Shown here: positions 1-11,069 of the stretch, piece after piece | How positions within the stretch are numbered: position 1 is the stretch's first letter | How the letters are laid out: each line of letters starts with the position of its first letter | Assembly: GCF_003265705.1 (NCBI RefSeq) | Contig: NW_020313005.1 | Location: forward strand, 21,805,615 to 21,869,614 | Reading direction: 5' to 3' | Source: Callorhinus ursinus | Taxonomy: Eukaryota > Chordata > Mammalia > Carnivora > Otariidae | DNA: 64,000 nucleotides | Made by a program: the position numbers and the translations under genes | The notes under the pieces: model-generated | Seen by the model: only the letters and a program-made list of their open reading frames with translations | Database searches by the model: none | Told to the model about the DNA's origin: nothing

Positions 1-1705
1 CCTTGCAGCCCAGGGATAAATCCCACTTGGTCATGGTGAATAATCCTTTTAATGTACTGTTGGATCCTATTGGCTGGTATTTTTGTGAGAATTTTTGCAT
101 TCATGTTCATCAAGGATATTGGTCTGTAATTTTCCTTTTTGATGGGATCTTTGTCTGGTTTTGGGATCAAGGTAATGGTGGCCTCATAAAATGAGTTTGG
201 AAGTTTTCCTTCCATTTCTATTTTTTGGAACAGTTTCAGGAGAATAGGTATTAATTCTTCTTGAAATGTCTGGTAGAATTCCCCTGCAAAGTCATCTGGC
301 CCTGGGCTTTTGTTTGTTGGGATATTTTTGATGACTGCTTCAATTTCCTTAGTGGTTATAGGTCTGTTCTGGTTTTCTATTTCTTCCTGGTTCCGTTTTG
401 GTAGTTGATACATCTCTAGGAATGCACCCATTTCTTCCAGGTTATCTAATTTGCTGGCATAGAGTTGCTTATAATATGTTCTTAAAATTGTTTGTATTTC
501 TTTGGTGTTGGTTGTGATCTCTCCTCTTTCATTTATGATTTTGTTGATTTGGGTCCTATCTCTTTTCTTTTTGATAAGTCTGGCCAGGGGTTTATCAATC
601 TTGTTAATTCTTTCAAAGAACCAGCTCCTAGTTTTGTTGATCTGTTCTACTGTTCTTTGGTTTCTAGTTCATTGATTTCTGCTCTGATCTTTATTATCTC
701 TCTTCTCCTGCTGGGTTTAGGCTTTATTTGCTGTTTTTTCTCTAGCTCCTTTAGGTGTAGGGTTAGGTTGGGTATTTGAGATCTTTCTTGTTTCTTGAGA
801 AAGGCTTGTAATGCTATATACTGTCCTCTTAGGACTGCCTTTGATGTATCCCCAGATTTTGAAGAGTTGTGTTTTCATTTTCATTGGTTTCCTGAATTTT
901 CTTAATTCTTATTTACTTTCCTGGTTGACCCATTCATTCTTTAGTAGGATGCTCTTTAGCCTCCATGTATGTGAGTTCTTTCTGACTTTCCTCTCGTGAT
1001 TGAGTTCTAGTTTCCAAGCACTGTGGTCTGAAAATATGCAGGGATAATCCCAATCTTTTGGTACTGGTTGAGACTTAATTTGTGACCTAGGATGTGATCT
1101 ATTCTGGAGAATGTTCCATGGGCACTAGAGAAGAATATGTATTCTGTTGCTTTGGGATGGAATGTTCTGAATATGTCTGTGAAGTCCATTTGGTCCAGTG
1201 TGTCGTTTAAAGTCTTTATTTCCTTGTGGATCTTTTGCTTAGATGATCTCTCCATTTCAGTCAGTGGGGTGTTAAAGTCCCCCACTCTTATTGTATTTTT
1301 GCCAATGTGTTTCTTTGCTTTTTTTTAATTAATTGCCTTATATAATTGGCTGCTCCCATGTTAGGAGCATAAATATTTACAATTGTTAGATCTTCTTGTT
1401 GTATAGACCCTTTAGTAGGATATAGTGTCCTTCCTCATCTCTTATTACAATCTTTGTTTTAATATCTAAATTGTCTAAGGATTGCCACCCCAGCTTTCTT
1501 TTGGTGTCCATTAGCATGGTAAATAGTTTTCCACCCCCTCACTTTCAATCTGGGGGTGACTTTGAGTCTAAAAATGAGTCTCTTGCAGCCAGCATATTGA
1601 TGGGTCTTGTTTTTTAATCCAATCTGATAGCCTGTGTCTTTTGATTGGGGCATTTAGCCCATTTACATTCAGGGTAACTATTGAAAGATATGAATTTAGT
1701 GCCAT
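1..1705 (-). pseudogene. LINE-1 ORF2 relic (endonuclease and part of reverse transcriptase)
   Basis: In active L1s ORF2 encodes the endonuclease and reverse transcriptase that carry out target-primed reverse transcription. The likely start codon is the minus-strand ATG at 1705-1703, followed by the typical L1 opening (TLNVNGLNAPIKRHR-like). Downstream minus-strand segments at 1653-1459 (GWKTIYHANGHQKKAGVAIL) and 1285-1007 (GDFNTPL, then SSAHGTFSRIDHILGHK) match the endonuclease domain; the GDFN and RIDHI motifs are the catalytic and structural blocks of this fold. These segments lie in different frames, so frameshifts separate them. From about 1000 to 1 the sequence still resembles the reverse-transcriptase domain but has no long open frame. 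The 3' part of ORF2 is outside the window. A non-functional retrotransposon gene. Confidence 0.88.
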
Positions 1706-1779
1706 TGTATTGCCTGTAAGGTGACTGTTACTGTATGTTGTCTGTGTTCCTTTCTGATCTATGCTGCTTTTAGGCTCTC

Positions 1780-2558
1780 TCTTTGCTTAGAGGACCCCTT
1801 TCAATATTTCGTGTTTGCAAATTCCTTTAGTTTTTGTTTGTCCTGGAAGCTTTTTATCTCTCCTTCTATTTTCAATGACAGCCTAGCTGGATATAGTATT
1901 CTTGGCTGCAGATTTTTCTCATTTACTGCTCTGAAGATCTCATGCCAGTCCCTCTGGCCTGCCAGGTCTCTGTGGATAAGTTTGTTGCCAATCTAATGTT
2001 TCTACCATCATAGGTTACATATCTTTTCTCCCGAGCTGCTTTCAGGATTTTCTTTTTGTCTCTGAGACTCGTAAGTTTTACTATTGTTGGGATGTTGACC
2101 TATTTTTATTGATTTTGTGAGGAGTTCTCTGTGCCTCCTAGATTTTGATGCCTGTTTCCTGCCCCACATTAGGGAAGTTCTCTGCTATAATTTGCTCCAA
2201 TATGCCTTCTGCCCCTCTCTCTCTTCTTCTTCTGGGGTCCCAATTATTCTAATGTTGTTTTTTCTTATCGTATCACTTATCTCTCGAATTTTGCCCTCGT
2301 GATCCAGTAGTTGTTTATCTCTCTTATTCTCAGCCTCTTTATTTTCCATCATTTGGTCTTCTATATCACTGATTCTCTCTTCTGCCTCATTTATCCTAGA
2401 AGTTAGTGCCCCCATTTTTGATTGCACCTCATTAATTGCCTTTTGATTTTAGTTCTTTTATTTCTCCAGATAGGGTGTCTCTAATAATGTCCATGCTTTT
2501 TTCAAGCCCAGCTAATATCTTTCAAGTCATGATTCTGAACTCTAGGTCCGACATTGTA
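1780..2558 (-). pseudogene. LINE-1 ORF1 relic (RNA-binding chaperone)
   Basis: ORF1 encodes the trimeric nucleic-acid chaperone of the L1 ribonucleoprotein. The best-preserved piece is at 2427-2185 on the minus strand. It shows the coiled-coil end and the RNA-recognition-domain start, with ALTSRINEAEERISDIEDQ followed by NNIRIIGTPEEEERE. The part down to about 1780 keeps the similarity but is frame-shifted, and has a short deletion near 1810 compared with other L1 copies I know. Upstream, a TGA interrupts the frame just after an LEFRIMT-like stretch at about 2530; the right-hand L1 is open at the same place. The copy is therefore a pseudogene. The exact C-terminus is not clear. Confidence 0.8.
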
Positions 2559-2633
2559 CTAATGTCCATATTGAGTAGGTCCCTGGCAGACGGTACTACC
2601 TCTTGTTCTTTTTGCTGAGGTGATTTTTTTCAT
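2559..2633 (-). other. Short open frame at the 5' end of LINE-1 ORF1 (24 codons)
   Basis: The minus-strand ATG at 2633-2631 opens a 24-codon frame beginning MKKI and containing SAKRTRGSTVCQGP, then a TAG at 2561-2559. The right-hand L1 has the same frame with a stop at nearly the same place (63930-63932). It may be an upstream ORF of ORF1, or the former N-terminus of ORF1 cut off by an ancestral one-base shift. The ORF1-like coiled-coil frame resumes downstream in another frame. Confidence 0.5.
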
Positions 2634-4458
2634 CTTGTCATTTTGTCCAGAGGAGAATAGATGAATGAGAGAACAAAATGCTAACAGGTTAACAACGTCC
2701 CCCGGAAATATATACAAATCAGAAAAGACCTGAAACCAGGGGAAAAGAAAGGGAAAGTTAGAAAAAAGGAGAAAAAAAAAGAAAAAGATAAAGATAAAAA
2801 CAAACAAAAACAGAACAAAACAAAAAAAACAGAATATGATCAAATATGATCAGGCTAGTGCATAGATCAGTGCCACACACTAGATTTTGGGCATATTTTG
2901 GTCTGTTAGAAAAAAGTGCCTCCTAAAATTTTAAAGGAAGAAAGACATATATGTACAAAATAAGCGTTGATACAATGAAGGGATGGAAGATGAGTGTAAA
3001 GATGAAAAGTATAAAAGGTTTTATAAAAGGAATTGATAAGATAAGAAGTTGTTTGAAAAAAGAAAGAAGATTTAAAAAAAGTAGAAAAGAAAAAGAAAAG
3101 GGAGAGAATGTGATCAGGCAGGAGACTAGAACAAAGCCATACACTAGTGATTTAGGGTATATTTTGATCTGTTAGAAGAAAGTGTATCTCAAAATTTTAA
3201 AGAGAGAACAACTTATATATATATGCCAAAAATTAGGGTAACTACTATGAAGGGATAAAATATGACTCTAAAAATGAAAAATAAAAAAATTTTTAAAAGG
3301 GATTGATAAGATGTTCGTTGAAAAAGGGAAAAAGAAAAATTCAAAAAAAGAAAAAAACAGTTAAAAAATTAACTTTGAAAAACTAATGAATCATGGTAAA
3401 ACGCCATGAATTCTATGTGCAGTATTCCCCTAGCGCTGGAGTTCTCCCATTCTCCTTGATCAGTAAACTTGGTCTTGGCTTGCTGGCTGTTCCTGCTGAT
3501 CTTCTGGGGGAGGGACCTGTTGCTGTGGTTCCCAAATGTTTTTACCGGAGGCGGAATTGCCCCGCCCTTGTCGGTCCGGGCTAAGCAAGCTGCTCGGGTT
3601 TGCTCTCAGGAGCTTTTGTTCCCTGCAAGCTCTCGGTACAGCTTTGGAGGACCAGGGTGAAAATGGTGGCCTCCCAATCTCCACCTGGAGGAGCTGAGAA
3701 CTCGGGCCCCACTCTTCAGTGCGCCCCCGGAGAAAAGCAGTCACTACCGTCCCCCTGGTCTCCGGCCGCACTCCGTGCTCACCCGGCCTGTGACGGAGTG
3801 TTTCTATCTCTGGCACCCGACCCCGTGTGGAGTCTCTAAACCCAGCAGATCCCTGCAGTGTGCTCCCGCGCCGCTCCTCCTGGGGGAGGAAGGAGAGTCT
3901 CCCCAGATCTGCCGCTTGTTGGTTCCCCGCTGGAGGAGCAGTGGTCTGACTCGGCCGCGGATCATAGTTTATGGCAACCCCGAACTGAGAGCCCGAGTCT
4001 CGGCTCCATCTCTGCAGCCGGCTTCCCCGCCCCGATACCTGGGATCTCTGCTGCACTCAGGCACCCCCGGTCTTTCTGTGACCCCGAGGATCCTGAGACA
4101 GTACTGTCCTGCGAGGGTTCCACTCCCCGCTTAGCCACTGGAGCGACGTCCCTCAGCGGAGCCGACTTCTAAAAGTTCTGATTTTGTGCTCCGCGGCTCT
4201 AGCACTTGCCGGTAGCGTCTGACAGAGGCCCCCTCCCCCGCCGTCTAGCCTCCCGAATATCGCCTTGGAGTCACTTCTCCGCACGTCCTACCTTCCAGTA
4301 AGTGGTCGCTTCTGTGCTCAGATAGTTGTTGCTACTCTCCTCTTTGATCTCCTGTTGAGTTCGTAGGTGTTCAGAATGGTTTGATCCCTATTCAGCTGAA
4401 TTCCTGAGACCAGACGAAGTCCAGGTCTCCTACTCCTCCGCCATCTTGCTCTGTCCCC
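2634..4458 (-). promoter_or_regulatory. LINE-1 5' UTR with internal promoter
   Basis: L1 5' UTRs carry their own RNA polymerase II promoter. Here the sense (minus) strand starts at 4458 with an AAGATGGC box at 4447-4440. This is the YY1-type site that positions initiation in human L1. The segment 4300-3450 is GC- and CpG-rich, and 3375-2634 is A/T-rich with two related tandem units. The CpG-rich core is the only strong CpG cluster in the window. Whether it is active or methylated cannot be read from sequence. Confidence 0.8.
2848..3372 (-). repeat. Two diverged tandem units (about 264 bp each) in the LINE-1 5' UTR
   Basis: Unit 1 (2848-3111) and unit 2 (3112 to about 3372) both start with GATCAGGC. 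Each then runs through a CACTAG block, a TATTTTG(G/A)TCTGTTAGA block, a CTCAAAATTTTAAA-like block and a TGAAGGGAT block. They end in an A-rich stretch (plus-strand reading). They differ by many substitutions and small indels, so the duplication is old and belongs to the subfamily rather than to this copy. Confidence 0.75.
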
Positions 4459-4944
4459 ATCTATGTGATTTTTAAAAATAGATTTTGTGGAAGAAATTGT
4501 GACTCACTGGGTGAGCTCATCCTTTTGAGCTTGGAGGAGTTGGAAATATATCGCATACACTCCTACGGAGGCTAGTCTAGAGTGAAAAGGTACCAAAGAT
4601 CTTGGGTAAACAGAGAAATCCTTGGGTGACAGCATTTACCAGGCATGTTCCATGAAACAAATGATCATGTAAGTTGCAGGTTGTAAGGGCTTCTGGGCAC
4701 ATCAATATGGGAACTGCTAGATTAAACTAAGTTAAATGAGCTTCTTTAATACACAATGATGAGGATGGAACTTTAGCATGCAAAGGTATATTATGTATAT
4801 ACACAGTATTTCTCAAACCTACTTGGATTTAAGCCCTTTTTCAAAAACGTATTTATCAAAACTAGTGTTCTGCAGAAAATAATTTAGGACGTGCTATAAA
4901 AAGATTGTGGGGAAGTGGGGAATCTAAGGAAATAACAAAACTAG
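4459..4944. other. Unassigned non-coding stretch
   Basis: This is the flank of the left L1. It has no open frame, recognised repeat or RNA gene. Confidence 0.6.
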
Positions 4945-5155
4945 GTACTATTTGTACAATGCCACACAGTTCATAAAGCACTTCCTCATTATTATCTCTT
5001 TCCATCCTCGGGCCAAACAATTTTATAGGGAAATATAGCTCAAGAATCTTAAGTGCCTTTCCATAATATATACAGTGATAAAAATGAAGAGTTCTGATTT
5101 GGCTCTAGGTCTTCTGATTTTAGTTCAAATATCCTATTTACTATACTATGCTTTC
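4945..5155 (-). mobile_element. MIR SINE relic
   Basis: The block reads as a MIR in reverse: a TTCATAAAGCACTT-like start, a CATTATTATCTC segment, a stretch resembling the GAGGAAACTGAGGC region, and a TTCTGATTTTAGTTCAAAT-like tRNA-related end followed by CTATACTATGCTTT. It is diverged, as expected for a repeat that spread before the placental radiation. Confidence 0.5.
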
Positions 5156-8100
5156 ATGAAGACATCATATCTTTTTTTTCTATTTTTGCCATGAGAGAAT
5201 CCTAAATCATATTTCTCAGTGGTAGGATAACTAGGACTTTCTGTACCCAACACAAGTTCCATGAGTTATACGTCCCCAGTTTCCATCTCCTTCCTCCCCC
5301 ATAAATTTTCCCTTTTTATTCCTCCATCTTTGCCAGATGTCCCAGCACCTTAGCAGAAATAAATGATGTACTCAGAGGGGGTAATGAAAGAACTTTAATG
5401 CAAAAAGTTTTTACAAATATGAGAAGAGGAATATGGGAAACCAAAGGAGGATAGTTAGTCTCCCGAGGCCAGCAATGCTAGGAGCTCTCTCCACAATGCA
5501 TGAAAAGGAAGGAAATGGACCACTGGCGAGAGGAGCTGCCTAGAGAGGGCTTCCTAGCACAAAGAAGAAGCCAAGTTGTTCTGAAACAGAATGAAAAGAG
5601 GAAACAAATACCCTGATTTCATTCTCCTCCCACTATTGCATCTCTTGATAGCCCCTAAAATTAGCCAAAATCAACAAGAAGCAAGAGGGAAAAAAATCTT
5701 ATTGATGAAATCTATAAGTCAGCCTCCCAGGTCACAGAGCAGGGCTATGAAGGAGGATGTAACCTGAATCTGAGGGAACAAAAGGAAGACATCCAGCACA
5801 GCAGGTAATCAAAGTTGTCAAACTCTACTAACGACGTGAAAAAGGTGGGTCTTAGAGATTTAAGTGCAGCCCCTAAGTTAAGTGGGCGAGAAAATCCTTA
5901 GGAAAAACCTGGGAACCATATTGTTCACTGAGTCTACAGATGACAATTCTCTGTGGTGAGTTAAACAACCTCATTCTCATAAAGAAGGGCATCTCAGATT
6001 TGGCTTTCCATTGAACTACAAGTAGAACTAGCAGCCAGCAATGAGGATTATGTCATGCTCACCTGGTTTCCATTACCTACTAGATGGATTTATTCCTACT
6101 ACGAAAGCACCACTTGATGTTCACCTGAGCTGTGGGCTTCTGCTTTCTCTGAAGGTCTAGTTACACCTTAGGTGAGATTTACATTATCCTAGCATCACTG
6201 CAGATTGAGTCCATTTGCTGCCATCTTCTCCAGATTCTATATTTAAGGTCAGGAAGGGCTTAAATAATTTTATGTTTCTGTATTTTCTACTCCAGCAGAA
6301 AGGTTTCGATAACTAGGTTCCTGTCATTGCTCTATGCCCAAATACAGAAGAGAGAAAGGATAATACAGTGATGTGATCAAATACTACTTATTACATATTT
6401 GAACTCATTTTGCCAGTATTCCAGAGTTCATAGTTTGTGAGTCTTGGAATTAAAGAAAAACCCCAAAGCTAATATAAAAAGGTTATTAGCAGCATATGGA
6501 TATCTATAAAATTAGTTTAATTAATCAAAGAATGTTCCCTTAAGATTTCCAGATGTCTAACAAGAAGAAATAACTTCTGAAATGATTGGTTGGTTACTTC
6601 AAGTCAGGTGGCCCATAAATGTCTTTAAGAGAATTGCTTGCCTCAAGAAACATTTCTGACCATGGTCTCATGCTGACTAAATTCTTGTTTAGATCCTTAA
6701 GAGAGTGTGGTCCTATTTTCCTACTTTCACTTAATATGGGCTCCAGCCTGGGACAGTCTATACATCAGGGATATGCTGAACCTTCACCAACACTTCATAC
6801 AGAAAATGATCCTTATTTGTTTTCCTCAACAAATGAATCAAAGAATACCATCTTTACAGTAGAGTTCTCTTCCTTTTGCTATAATTTCAAAAAAGTACAA
6901 TGTCTTAAATACCCCAACCAGGCCTCTGAACCCCCAAGAAAAGAAGTTGTCCAATGCTTGCACCCCTCACTATTCTGAAGGCAAAGGATGAAACCCTCTT
7001 CAGGCGAGAGCCAAGGATATTCAGGTTACCGATTTTATAACCTTGGTTGCCTGGTTTCCCATGGCAACCACCAGTTCTTCCAAGCTTATAGTGGATAACA
7101 AATTAGAAGCAGCAAAGTAGGGGGTTGTTAGAAGCAGGCTCACTGAAAAGTGACAGGTATCAGAAAGAGAGGAGACAGAAGGTCTCCTTCTGTCCACTAA
7201 CTGGAAATGCCCAGCAGCCTACAGCCAGTAAGGGTTGGCCACATAGCCCTTAGTACCACGATCAGCCCTGAGGGCATCACTATATTTGAGCCATACCAAT
7301 GGCCCTGAGTCATCAAGAAAAGATTAACTTATGTCCAGTAAATTCTGTTAAGTAAGGAAAATAAATTTTCAATACATTTTAGAAATATTTCCATCAAAAA
7401 TGATTATATATGTGCACATATATAGGGTATGCTTAAATGATTAAGACTTAGTTACCTGAAAATTCACATACAGAAAACATCTGGTAACTGAAAGCACTCA
7501 ATATAGAAGTCTTTGATCTATGTAAGGTCATTTCTTCTTAGGGACCAAAGGTGGGTGCGGAGAGTTCCCTTGATTGCTTATTGGCCTGGCTGATGTTAAT
7601 TCCTTTTGTTCTAAAACAGAGTGTGAATGTGACTGTGTCTTCCCAAATCATGTGAGTGGACACGAACAGGAAGAGTTGGTATATAGAAGGAGGAGTGGAC
7701 CAAAAAGAAGGTATATCTATTTTCTAAATAGTGGAAATTTTAGAATGTAAGTGAAGGAAAGAGAACAGTTATAAAACAACTGATCTAATAATAATTGCTT
7801 CCTCTGTTTTCCCATTCTTTCTGCCTCCCTTCTGCCTCCTTTGTGCATTTGAATGCCTGGTTTCCTTTCCAAAATTACTACCATTTCCAGAGATAATTTT
7901 GCTACTTAAAAACAATGTCACCCTTCTTATCAGTCTGTGTGTGGATAAGGGAACTGGTCTCTCTCTCTCCGACACCACCTCTCTTGCCTTACTTTCCTAA
8001 TGTGTTTGACTGAGAATTAGAGAGTAGAGGGCAGAAGCTGAGGTAACTGTCCTCATAAATTAGGCTCCTGAAACTTCAAATTCTGCAGTAGCTTGAGTAA

Positions 8101-9218
8101 ACAAGAGTGGGGTGGGTGGGGTGTTGGGGGACTAAGTCCAGGGGCAAATCTATGCCTCTATATCAGGGTAGGGGCTGCATCTTGTTAGCTCTACTTTTAA
8201 TTCTTAACTCAGTACCTTAGTCTCTTTAGGAAATTCAGGAAGTAAATGTAAACATTGAAATTGGTTAAGATAATAGCAGTTCTTTAAAATAAAGAATAAC
8301 AATCAGTGCTTCCAAACAATATTGTATCAGAGATGCTAAAGAGTACAGATAAAAAGACACACAGAATGATTATGATGGAAGAAACAGAACTATCGTTTTT
8401 TTCTCAAATGATACGACAATCTAAAAAGAAAACCAAAAATAATCTACAGGTAAATTTATTAAAGTTAATAAAAAGTTTATTAGTGTTGGCTAATAGAAGA
8501 TGAATGGTCAAAAGTCAAGTTAGAATATATGACTTATAGAAGGGGAAAAGGAGCCCATTTCTAAAGGGAACATAAAATACAAATTTCCTAGGGAAAATGA
8601 TTTTCAAAAGATGTAAAAGACTTTGTGGAAATTATAACAGTGTAAAATTGAAAGACATTAAAGAAGACTAAATAAATGGAGAGAAATATACTGCTCACAA
8701 TAGAAGATTTAGTTATATTGCTTTTCCTTAAAATACAATTCTATTTTCAAAAAATCCCAATGGAAATATTTTCATGGAATTGGGCAAGCTTAGTATAAAA
8801 TTAATATAGATAGATAAAGAGCCAAGAATTGCTGAGGCATCTCTGAAATATGAGAACCAGGCAAGAAACTTTCCCCAACAGATATCAAGGGTGAGTTTAA
8901 AACTACTGAAATTAAGATAGTGTGGCATTAACAGAAGCTTAGACAAATGGACCAACAAAAGAGAATGGAGAACCTGGAGGAGCCATGCACAAATGGAAGT
9001 CTGATATATGAGTTGATACCGAGAATGACAAAAATGACAGTCTATTTAGTACTTGTGAATTGTATTGTCTTTTTTTTTCATTATGTTCAGTTAGCCACTG
9101 TATTGTATTAAGGAGGAAAACATACCTCCCTTCCTCATACCATATAGAAAAATTACCTCCAGATGGATTAAAACTTCAAATGTGAAAATAAAAGACATGT
9201 AATGAGGGAGAAGCACAT
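5156..9218. other. Mostly unassigned non-coding DNA, with one possible ancient repeat
   Basis: No convincing gene is seen. About 5350-5800, read on the minus strand, resembles the tail of a common ancient mammalian repeat (GGGAGGAGAATGAAATCAGGGTATTT-like block ending in CATTAAAGTTCTTTCATTA); I cannot name its family with certainty. A related block seems to occur in plus orientation near 9985-10300. The 119-codon plus-strand frame at 6619-6978 and the 69-codon minus frame at 7978-7769 have no recognisable protein features and are likely chance. An RFX-type X-box-like site lies at 7054-7068. Confidence 0.5.
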
Positions 9219-9442
9219 ACATGCTTTATTTTTTTTTTAAGATTTTATTTATTTATTTGACAGAGAGAGAGACACAGCGAGAGAGGAAACACAAGCAGGG
9301 GGAGTGGGAGAGGGAGAAGCAGACTTCCCACGGAGCAGGGAGCCCGATGTGGGGCTCGATCCCAGGACCCTGGGATCACGACCTGAGCCGAAGGCAGACA
9401 CTTAACGACTGAGCCACCCAGGCGCCCCCCCAACATGCTTTA
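9219..9442 (-). mobile_element. tRNA-derived carnivoran SINE (SINEC type) with 10-bp TSD
   Basis: The body is 9229-9432 on the minus strand. On the plus strand it shows a poly-T start, AAGATTTTATTTATTT, a GA-rich stretch and a GAGCCACCCAGGCGCCCC end, which is the reverse of the tRNA-like head with its pol III A/B boxes. A direct duplication ACATGCTTTA flanks it at 9219-9228 and 9433-9442. Near-consensus sequence suggests a fairly young copy. Confidence 0.95.
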
Positions 9443-11069
9443 AAAGGAATGATTCATTTATTAAACTGTGTAGTGAGTACAGAAATGTATATTTTCATGT
9501 CTTTCCTTAAATGGTACACTTGTGTGTATGTGTGTGTCATATATACCTGTAGATGCATATATACACACAGGTATCTATAATTTTTATACATGATGTAATT
9601 CATAATGAAATGTAAAAATTTGTATAGATAGAAGTGTTAAACTTTACATATTTAAATTCCTGATTGTTTTCTATCCTGAAGACTCTCTTCTACATTGTTT
9701 TGTAATACAACTCTGTTTTCTGGGAAAATTACATATGAGTGTTACAGAGTTTCAACATTTCTACACTTTCCATAAGTGAAGCTGAAGGTTAGAAGCTTAC
9801 TTTCTGAGTCCATTCATTCACCCATTCATTCTTTCAAATTGAAACAGGGTGGTAAACTTGTATCAAATGACATGACAGTTAATGAGCCCTGTCCACTTGA
9901 GGCTTAAAGACTAGCCTCCTATGCTGGACAGTCTCTAATGGAACTCCATTTCCAAATCCATTTGTCCACTCTTCCTTATCACACACTGTGCCCTGGGACA
10001 CTAACTCTTACAAACAGCTTGACCTAAGCTCCCTTACCCTCCAAGCTTCTGGCTGGATTTAGCTAATGGGAGGCACTAGAAGATGAGGGTGATTATAGGT
10101 GAGAATATTTATTACCTCTCCTGTTCCCTCTCTGACTTGCCAAGGTTTCAGTAGGAACTATTTTCCTGTAGGCCCGCAACACTTGTTAGATGGCTTTTTG
10201 TAGTTCCAACTCTCACTGGGTTTTGACATCACTGGTCCCATCTTTGCCCTTTCAGGATGAAGAGTGCTAACAGCTTTCCAATCTTCCTCTTCCCGGAAGA
10301 ATGGAAAGGCTCCCTTCTGGATCCTCTCATGCCTTCTCTCCTCAGTTAAACCTGGTGAGTGTGCCAGCAACTTACAACTTGCAGTAAGTACTAGAAATAA
10401 AAACAGGAAGATGTGTGTCTGGTGCATCTTGAGTACTTCTAATTAGCTTGGCCACACCTGTCTCCCATACCCTCAAAACTTCTTATGACACAGAGAATGC
10501 CACAGAAGACAGATTCCATGTGGGCCTGTGTGGTTCTATCTTCTGAAGTCTCCAGACACATGCCTGGGTCTCTGGATCTTGCCACTTCCAGGGATCAGTG
10601 AAATTCCATAAGGCATACTTTGGGTCCTGGCTTTATGAACTGATGGCAAGGTGTGCTATGGCATAATCTAGAAATGCTGAGGACCAACTCCCCTCTGAAG
10701 TAGACACTAACCAACAGGAGAGAGAAGAGGGGAGAGAACAGGGCAGAAACACCCATCTTCTTTTACCCTCTGTTGCATGATTTTTATGTCCAGCCAGCTC
10801 AAAGATGTTGACTGTGCTCAGCAGATGTTGGTGTACCAGTGTCATGAAACAGTGAAGGACTAGCTGGCTCAAGAACACATCTCCAGTGGTCTGCTTCCCA
10901 TCCTTCCATGCTTCACTTTCCTTTATTCTTAAATCCATGGCCTTGGTCTGGCACTTCCAAAATACAGCATTAACACTCGGTTTAGACTTGGTTTTCAAAG
11001 AACCAAGCAATACATTTAATGAGAACCAGGTAGACATCCTTAGATACCATGGTTCAGGTAGATCCCTTT
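9443..11069. other. Non-coding DNA with a possible ancient repeat
   Basis: About 9985-10300 (plus strand; GGGAGGCACTAGAAGATGAGG block) resembles the same ancient repeat family suspected at 5350-5800, in opposite orientation. The longest open frame here (159 codons, minus, 11112-10633) has no recognisable domain and no codon or family evidence; I treat it as chance. Confidence 0.4.

Larger units (their letters stand above)
1..4458 (-). mobile_element. Carnivoran LINE-1, 5' half (ORF2 start, ORF1, full 5' UTR)
   Basis: Read on the minus strand, the element starts at 4458 with a GC-rich 5' UTR that opens with a YY1-type AAGATGGC box. It continues through an A/T-rich leader, an ORF1 relic and the beginning of ORF2, and leaves the window at position 1 inside the reverse-transcriptase region. 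The order and spacing are those of a full-length L1, so the 5' end is probably complete. The coding parts carry stops and frameshifts, so this copy is dead. No target-site duplication can be checked because the 3' end lies outside. It is in inverted orientation to the L1 that begins at 63330, and the two are clearly the same or sister subfamilies. Confidence 0.93.

Noticed and set aside
3..999. Plus-strand open frames of 62-95 codons (3-194, 492-779, 811-999)
   Set aside because: They are the antisense of the L1 ORF2 region on the minus strand; hydrophobic, T-rich composition is what reversed A-rich ORF2 gives.
3775..4172. Antisense ORF0-like gene in the L1 5' UTR (plus strand, 104-119 codons)
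   Set aside because: No resemblance to primate ORF0 that I can see, two overlapping frames open at once, and the CpG-rich composition explains the lack of stops.
9411..9432. tRNA gene suggested by the SINE heads
   Set aside because: The tRNA-like parts are the 5' ends of SINEs with TSDs and tails, lack a complete cloverleaf, and repeat 16 times.
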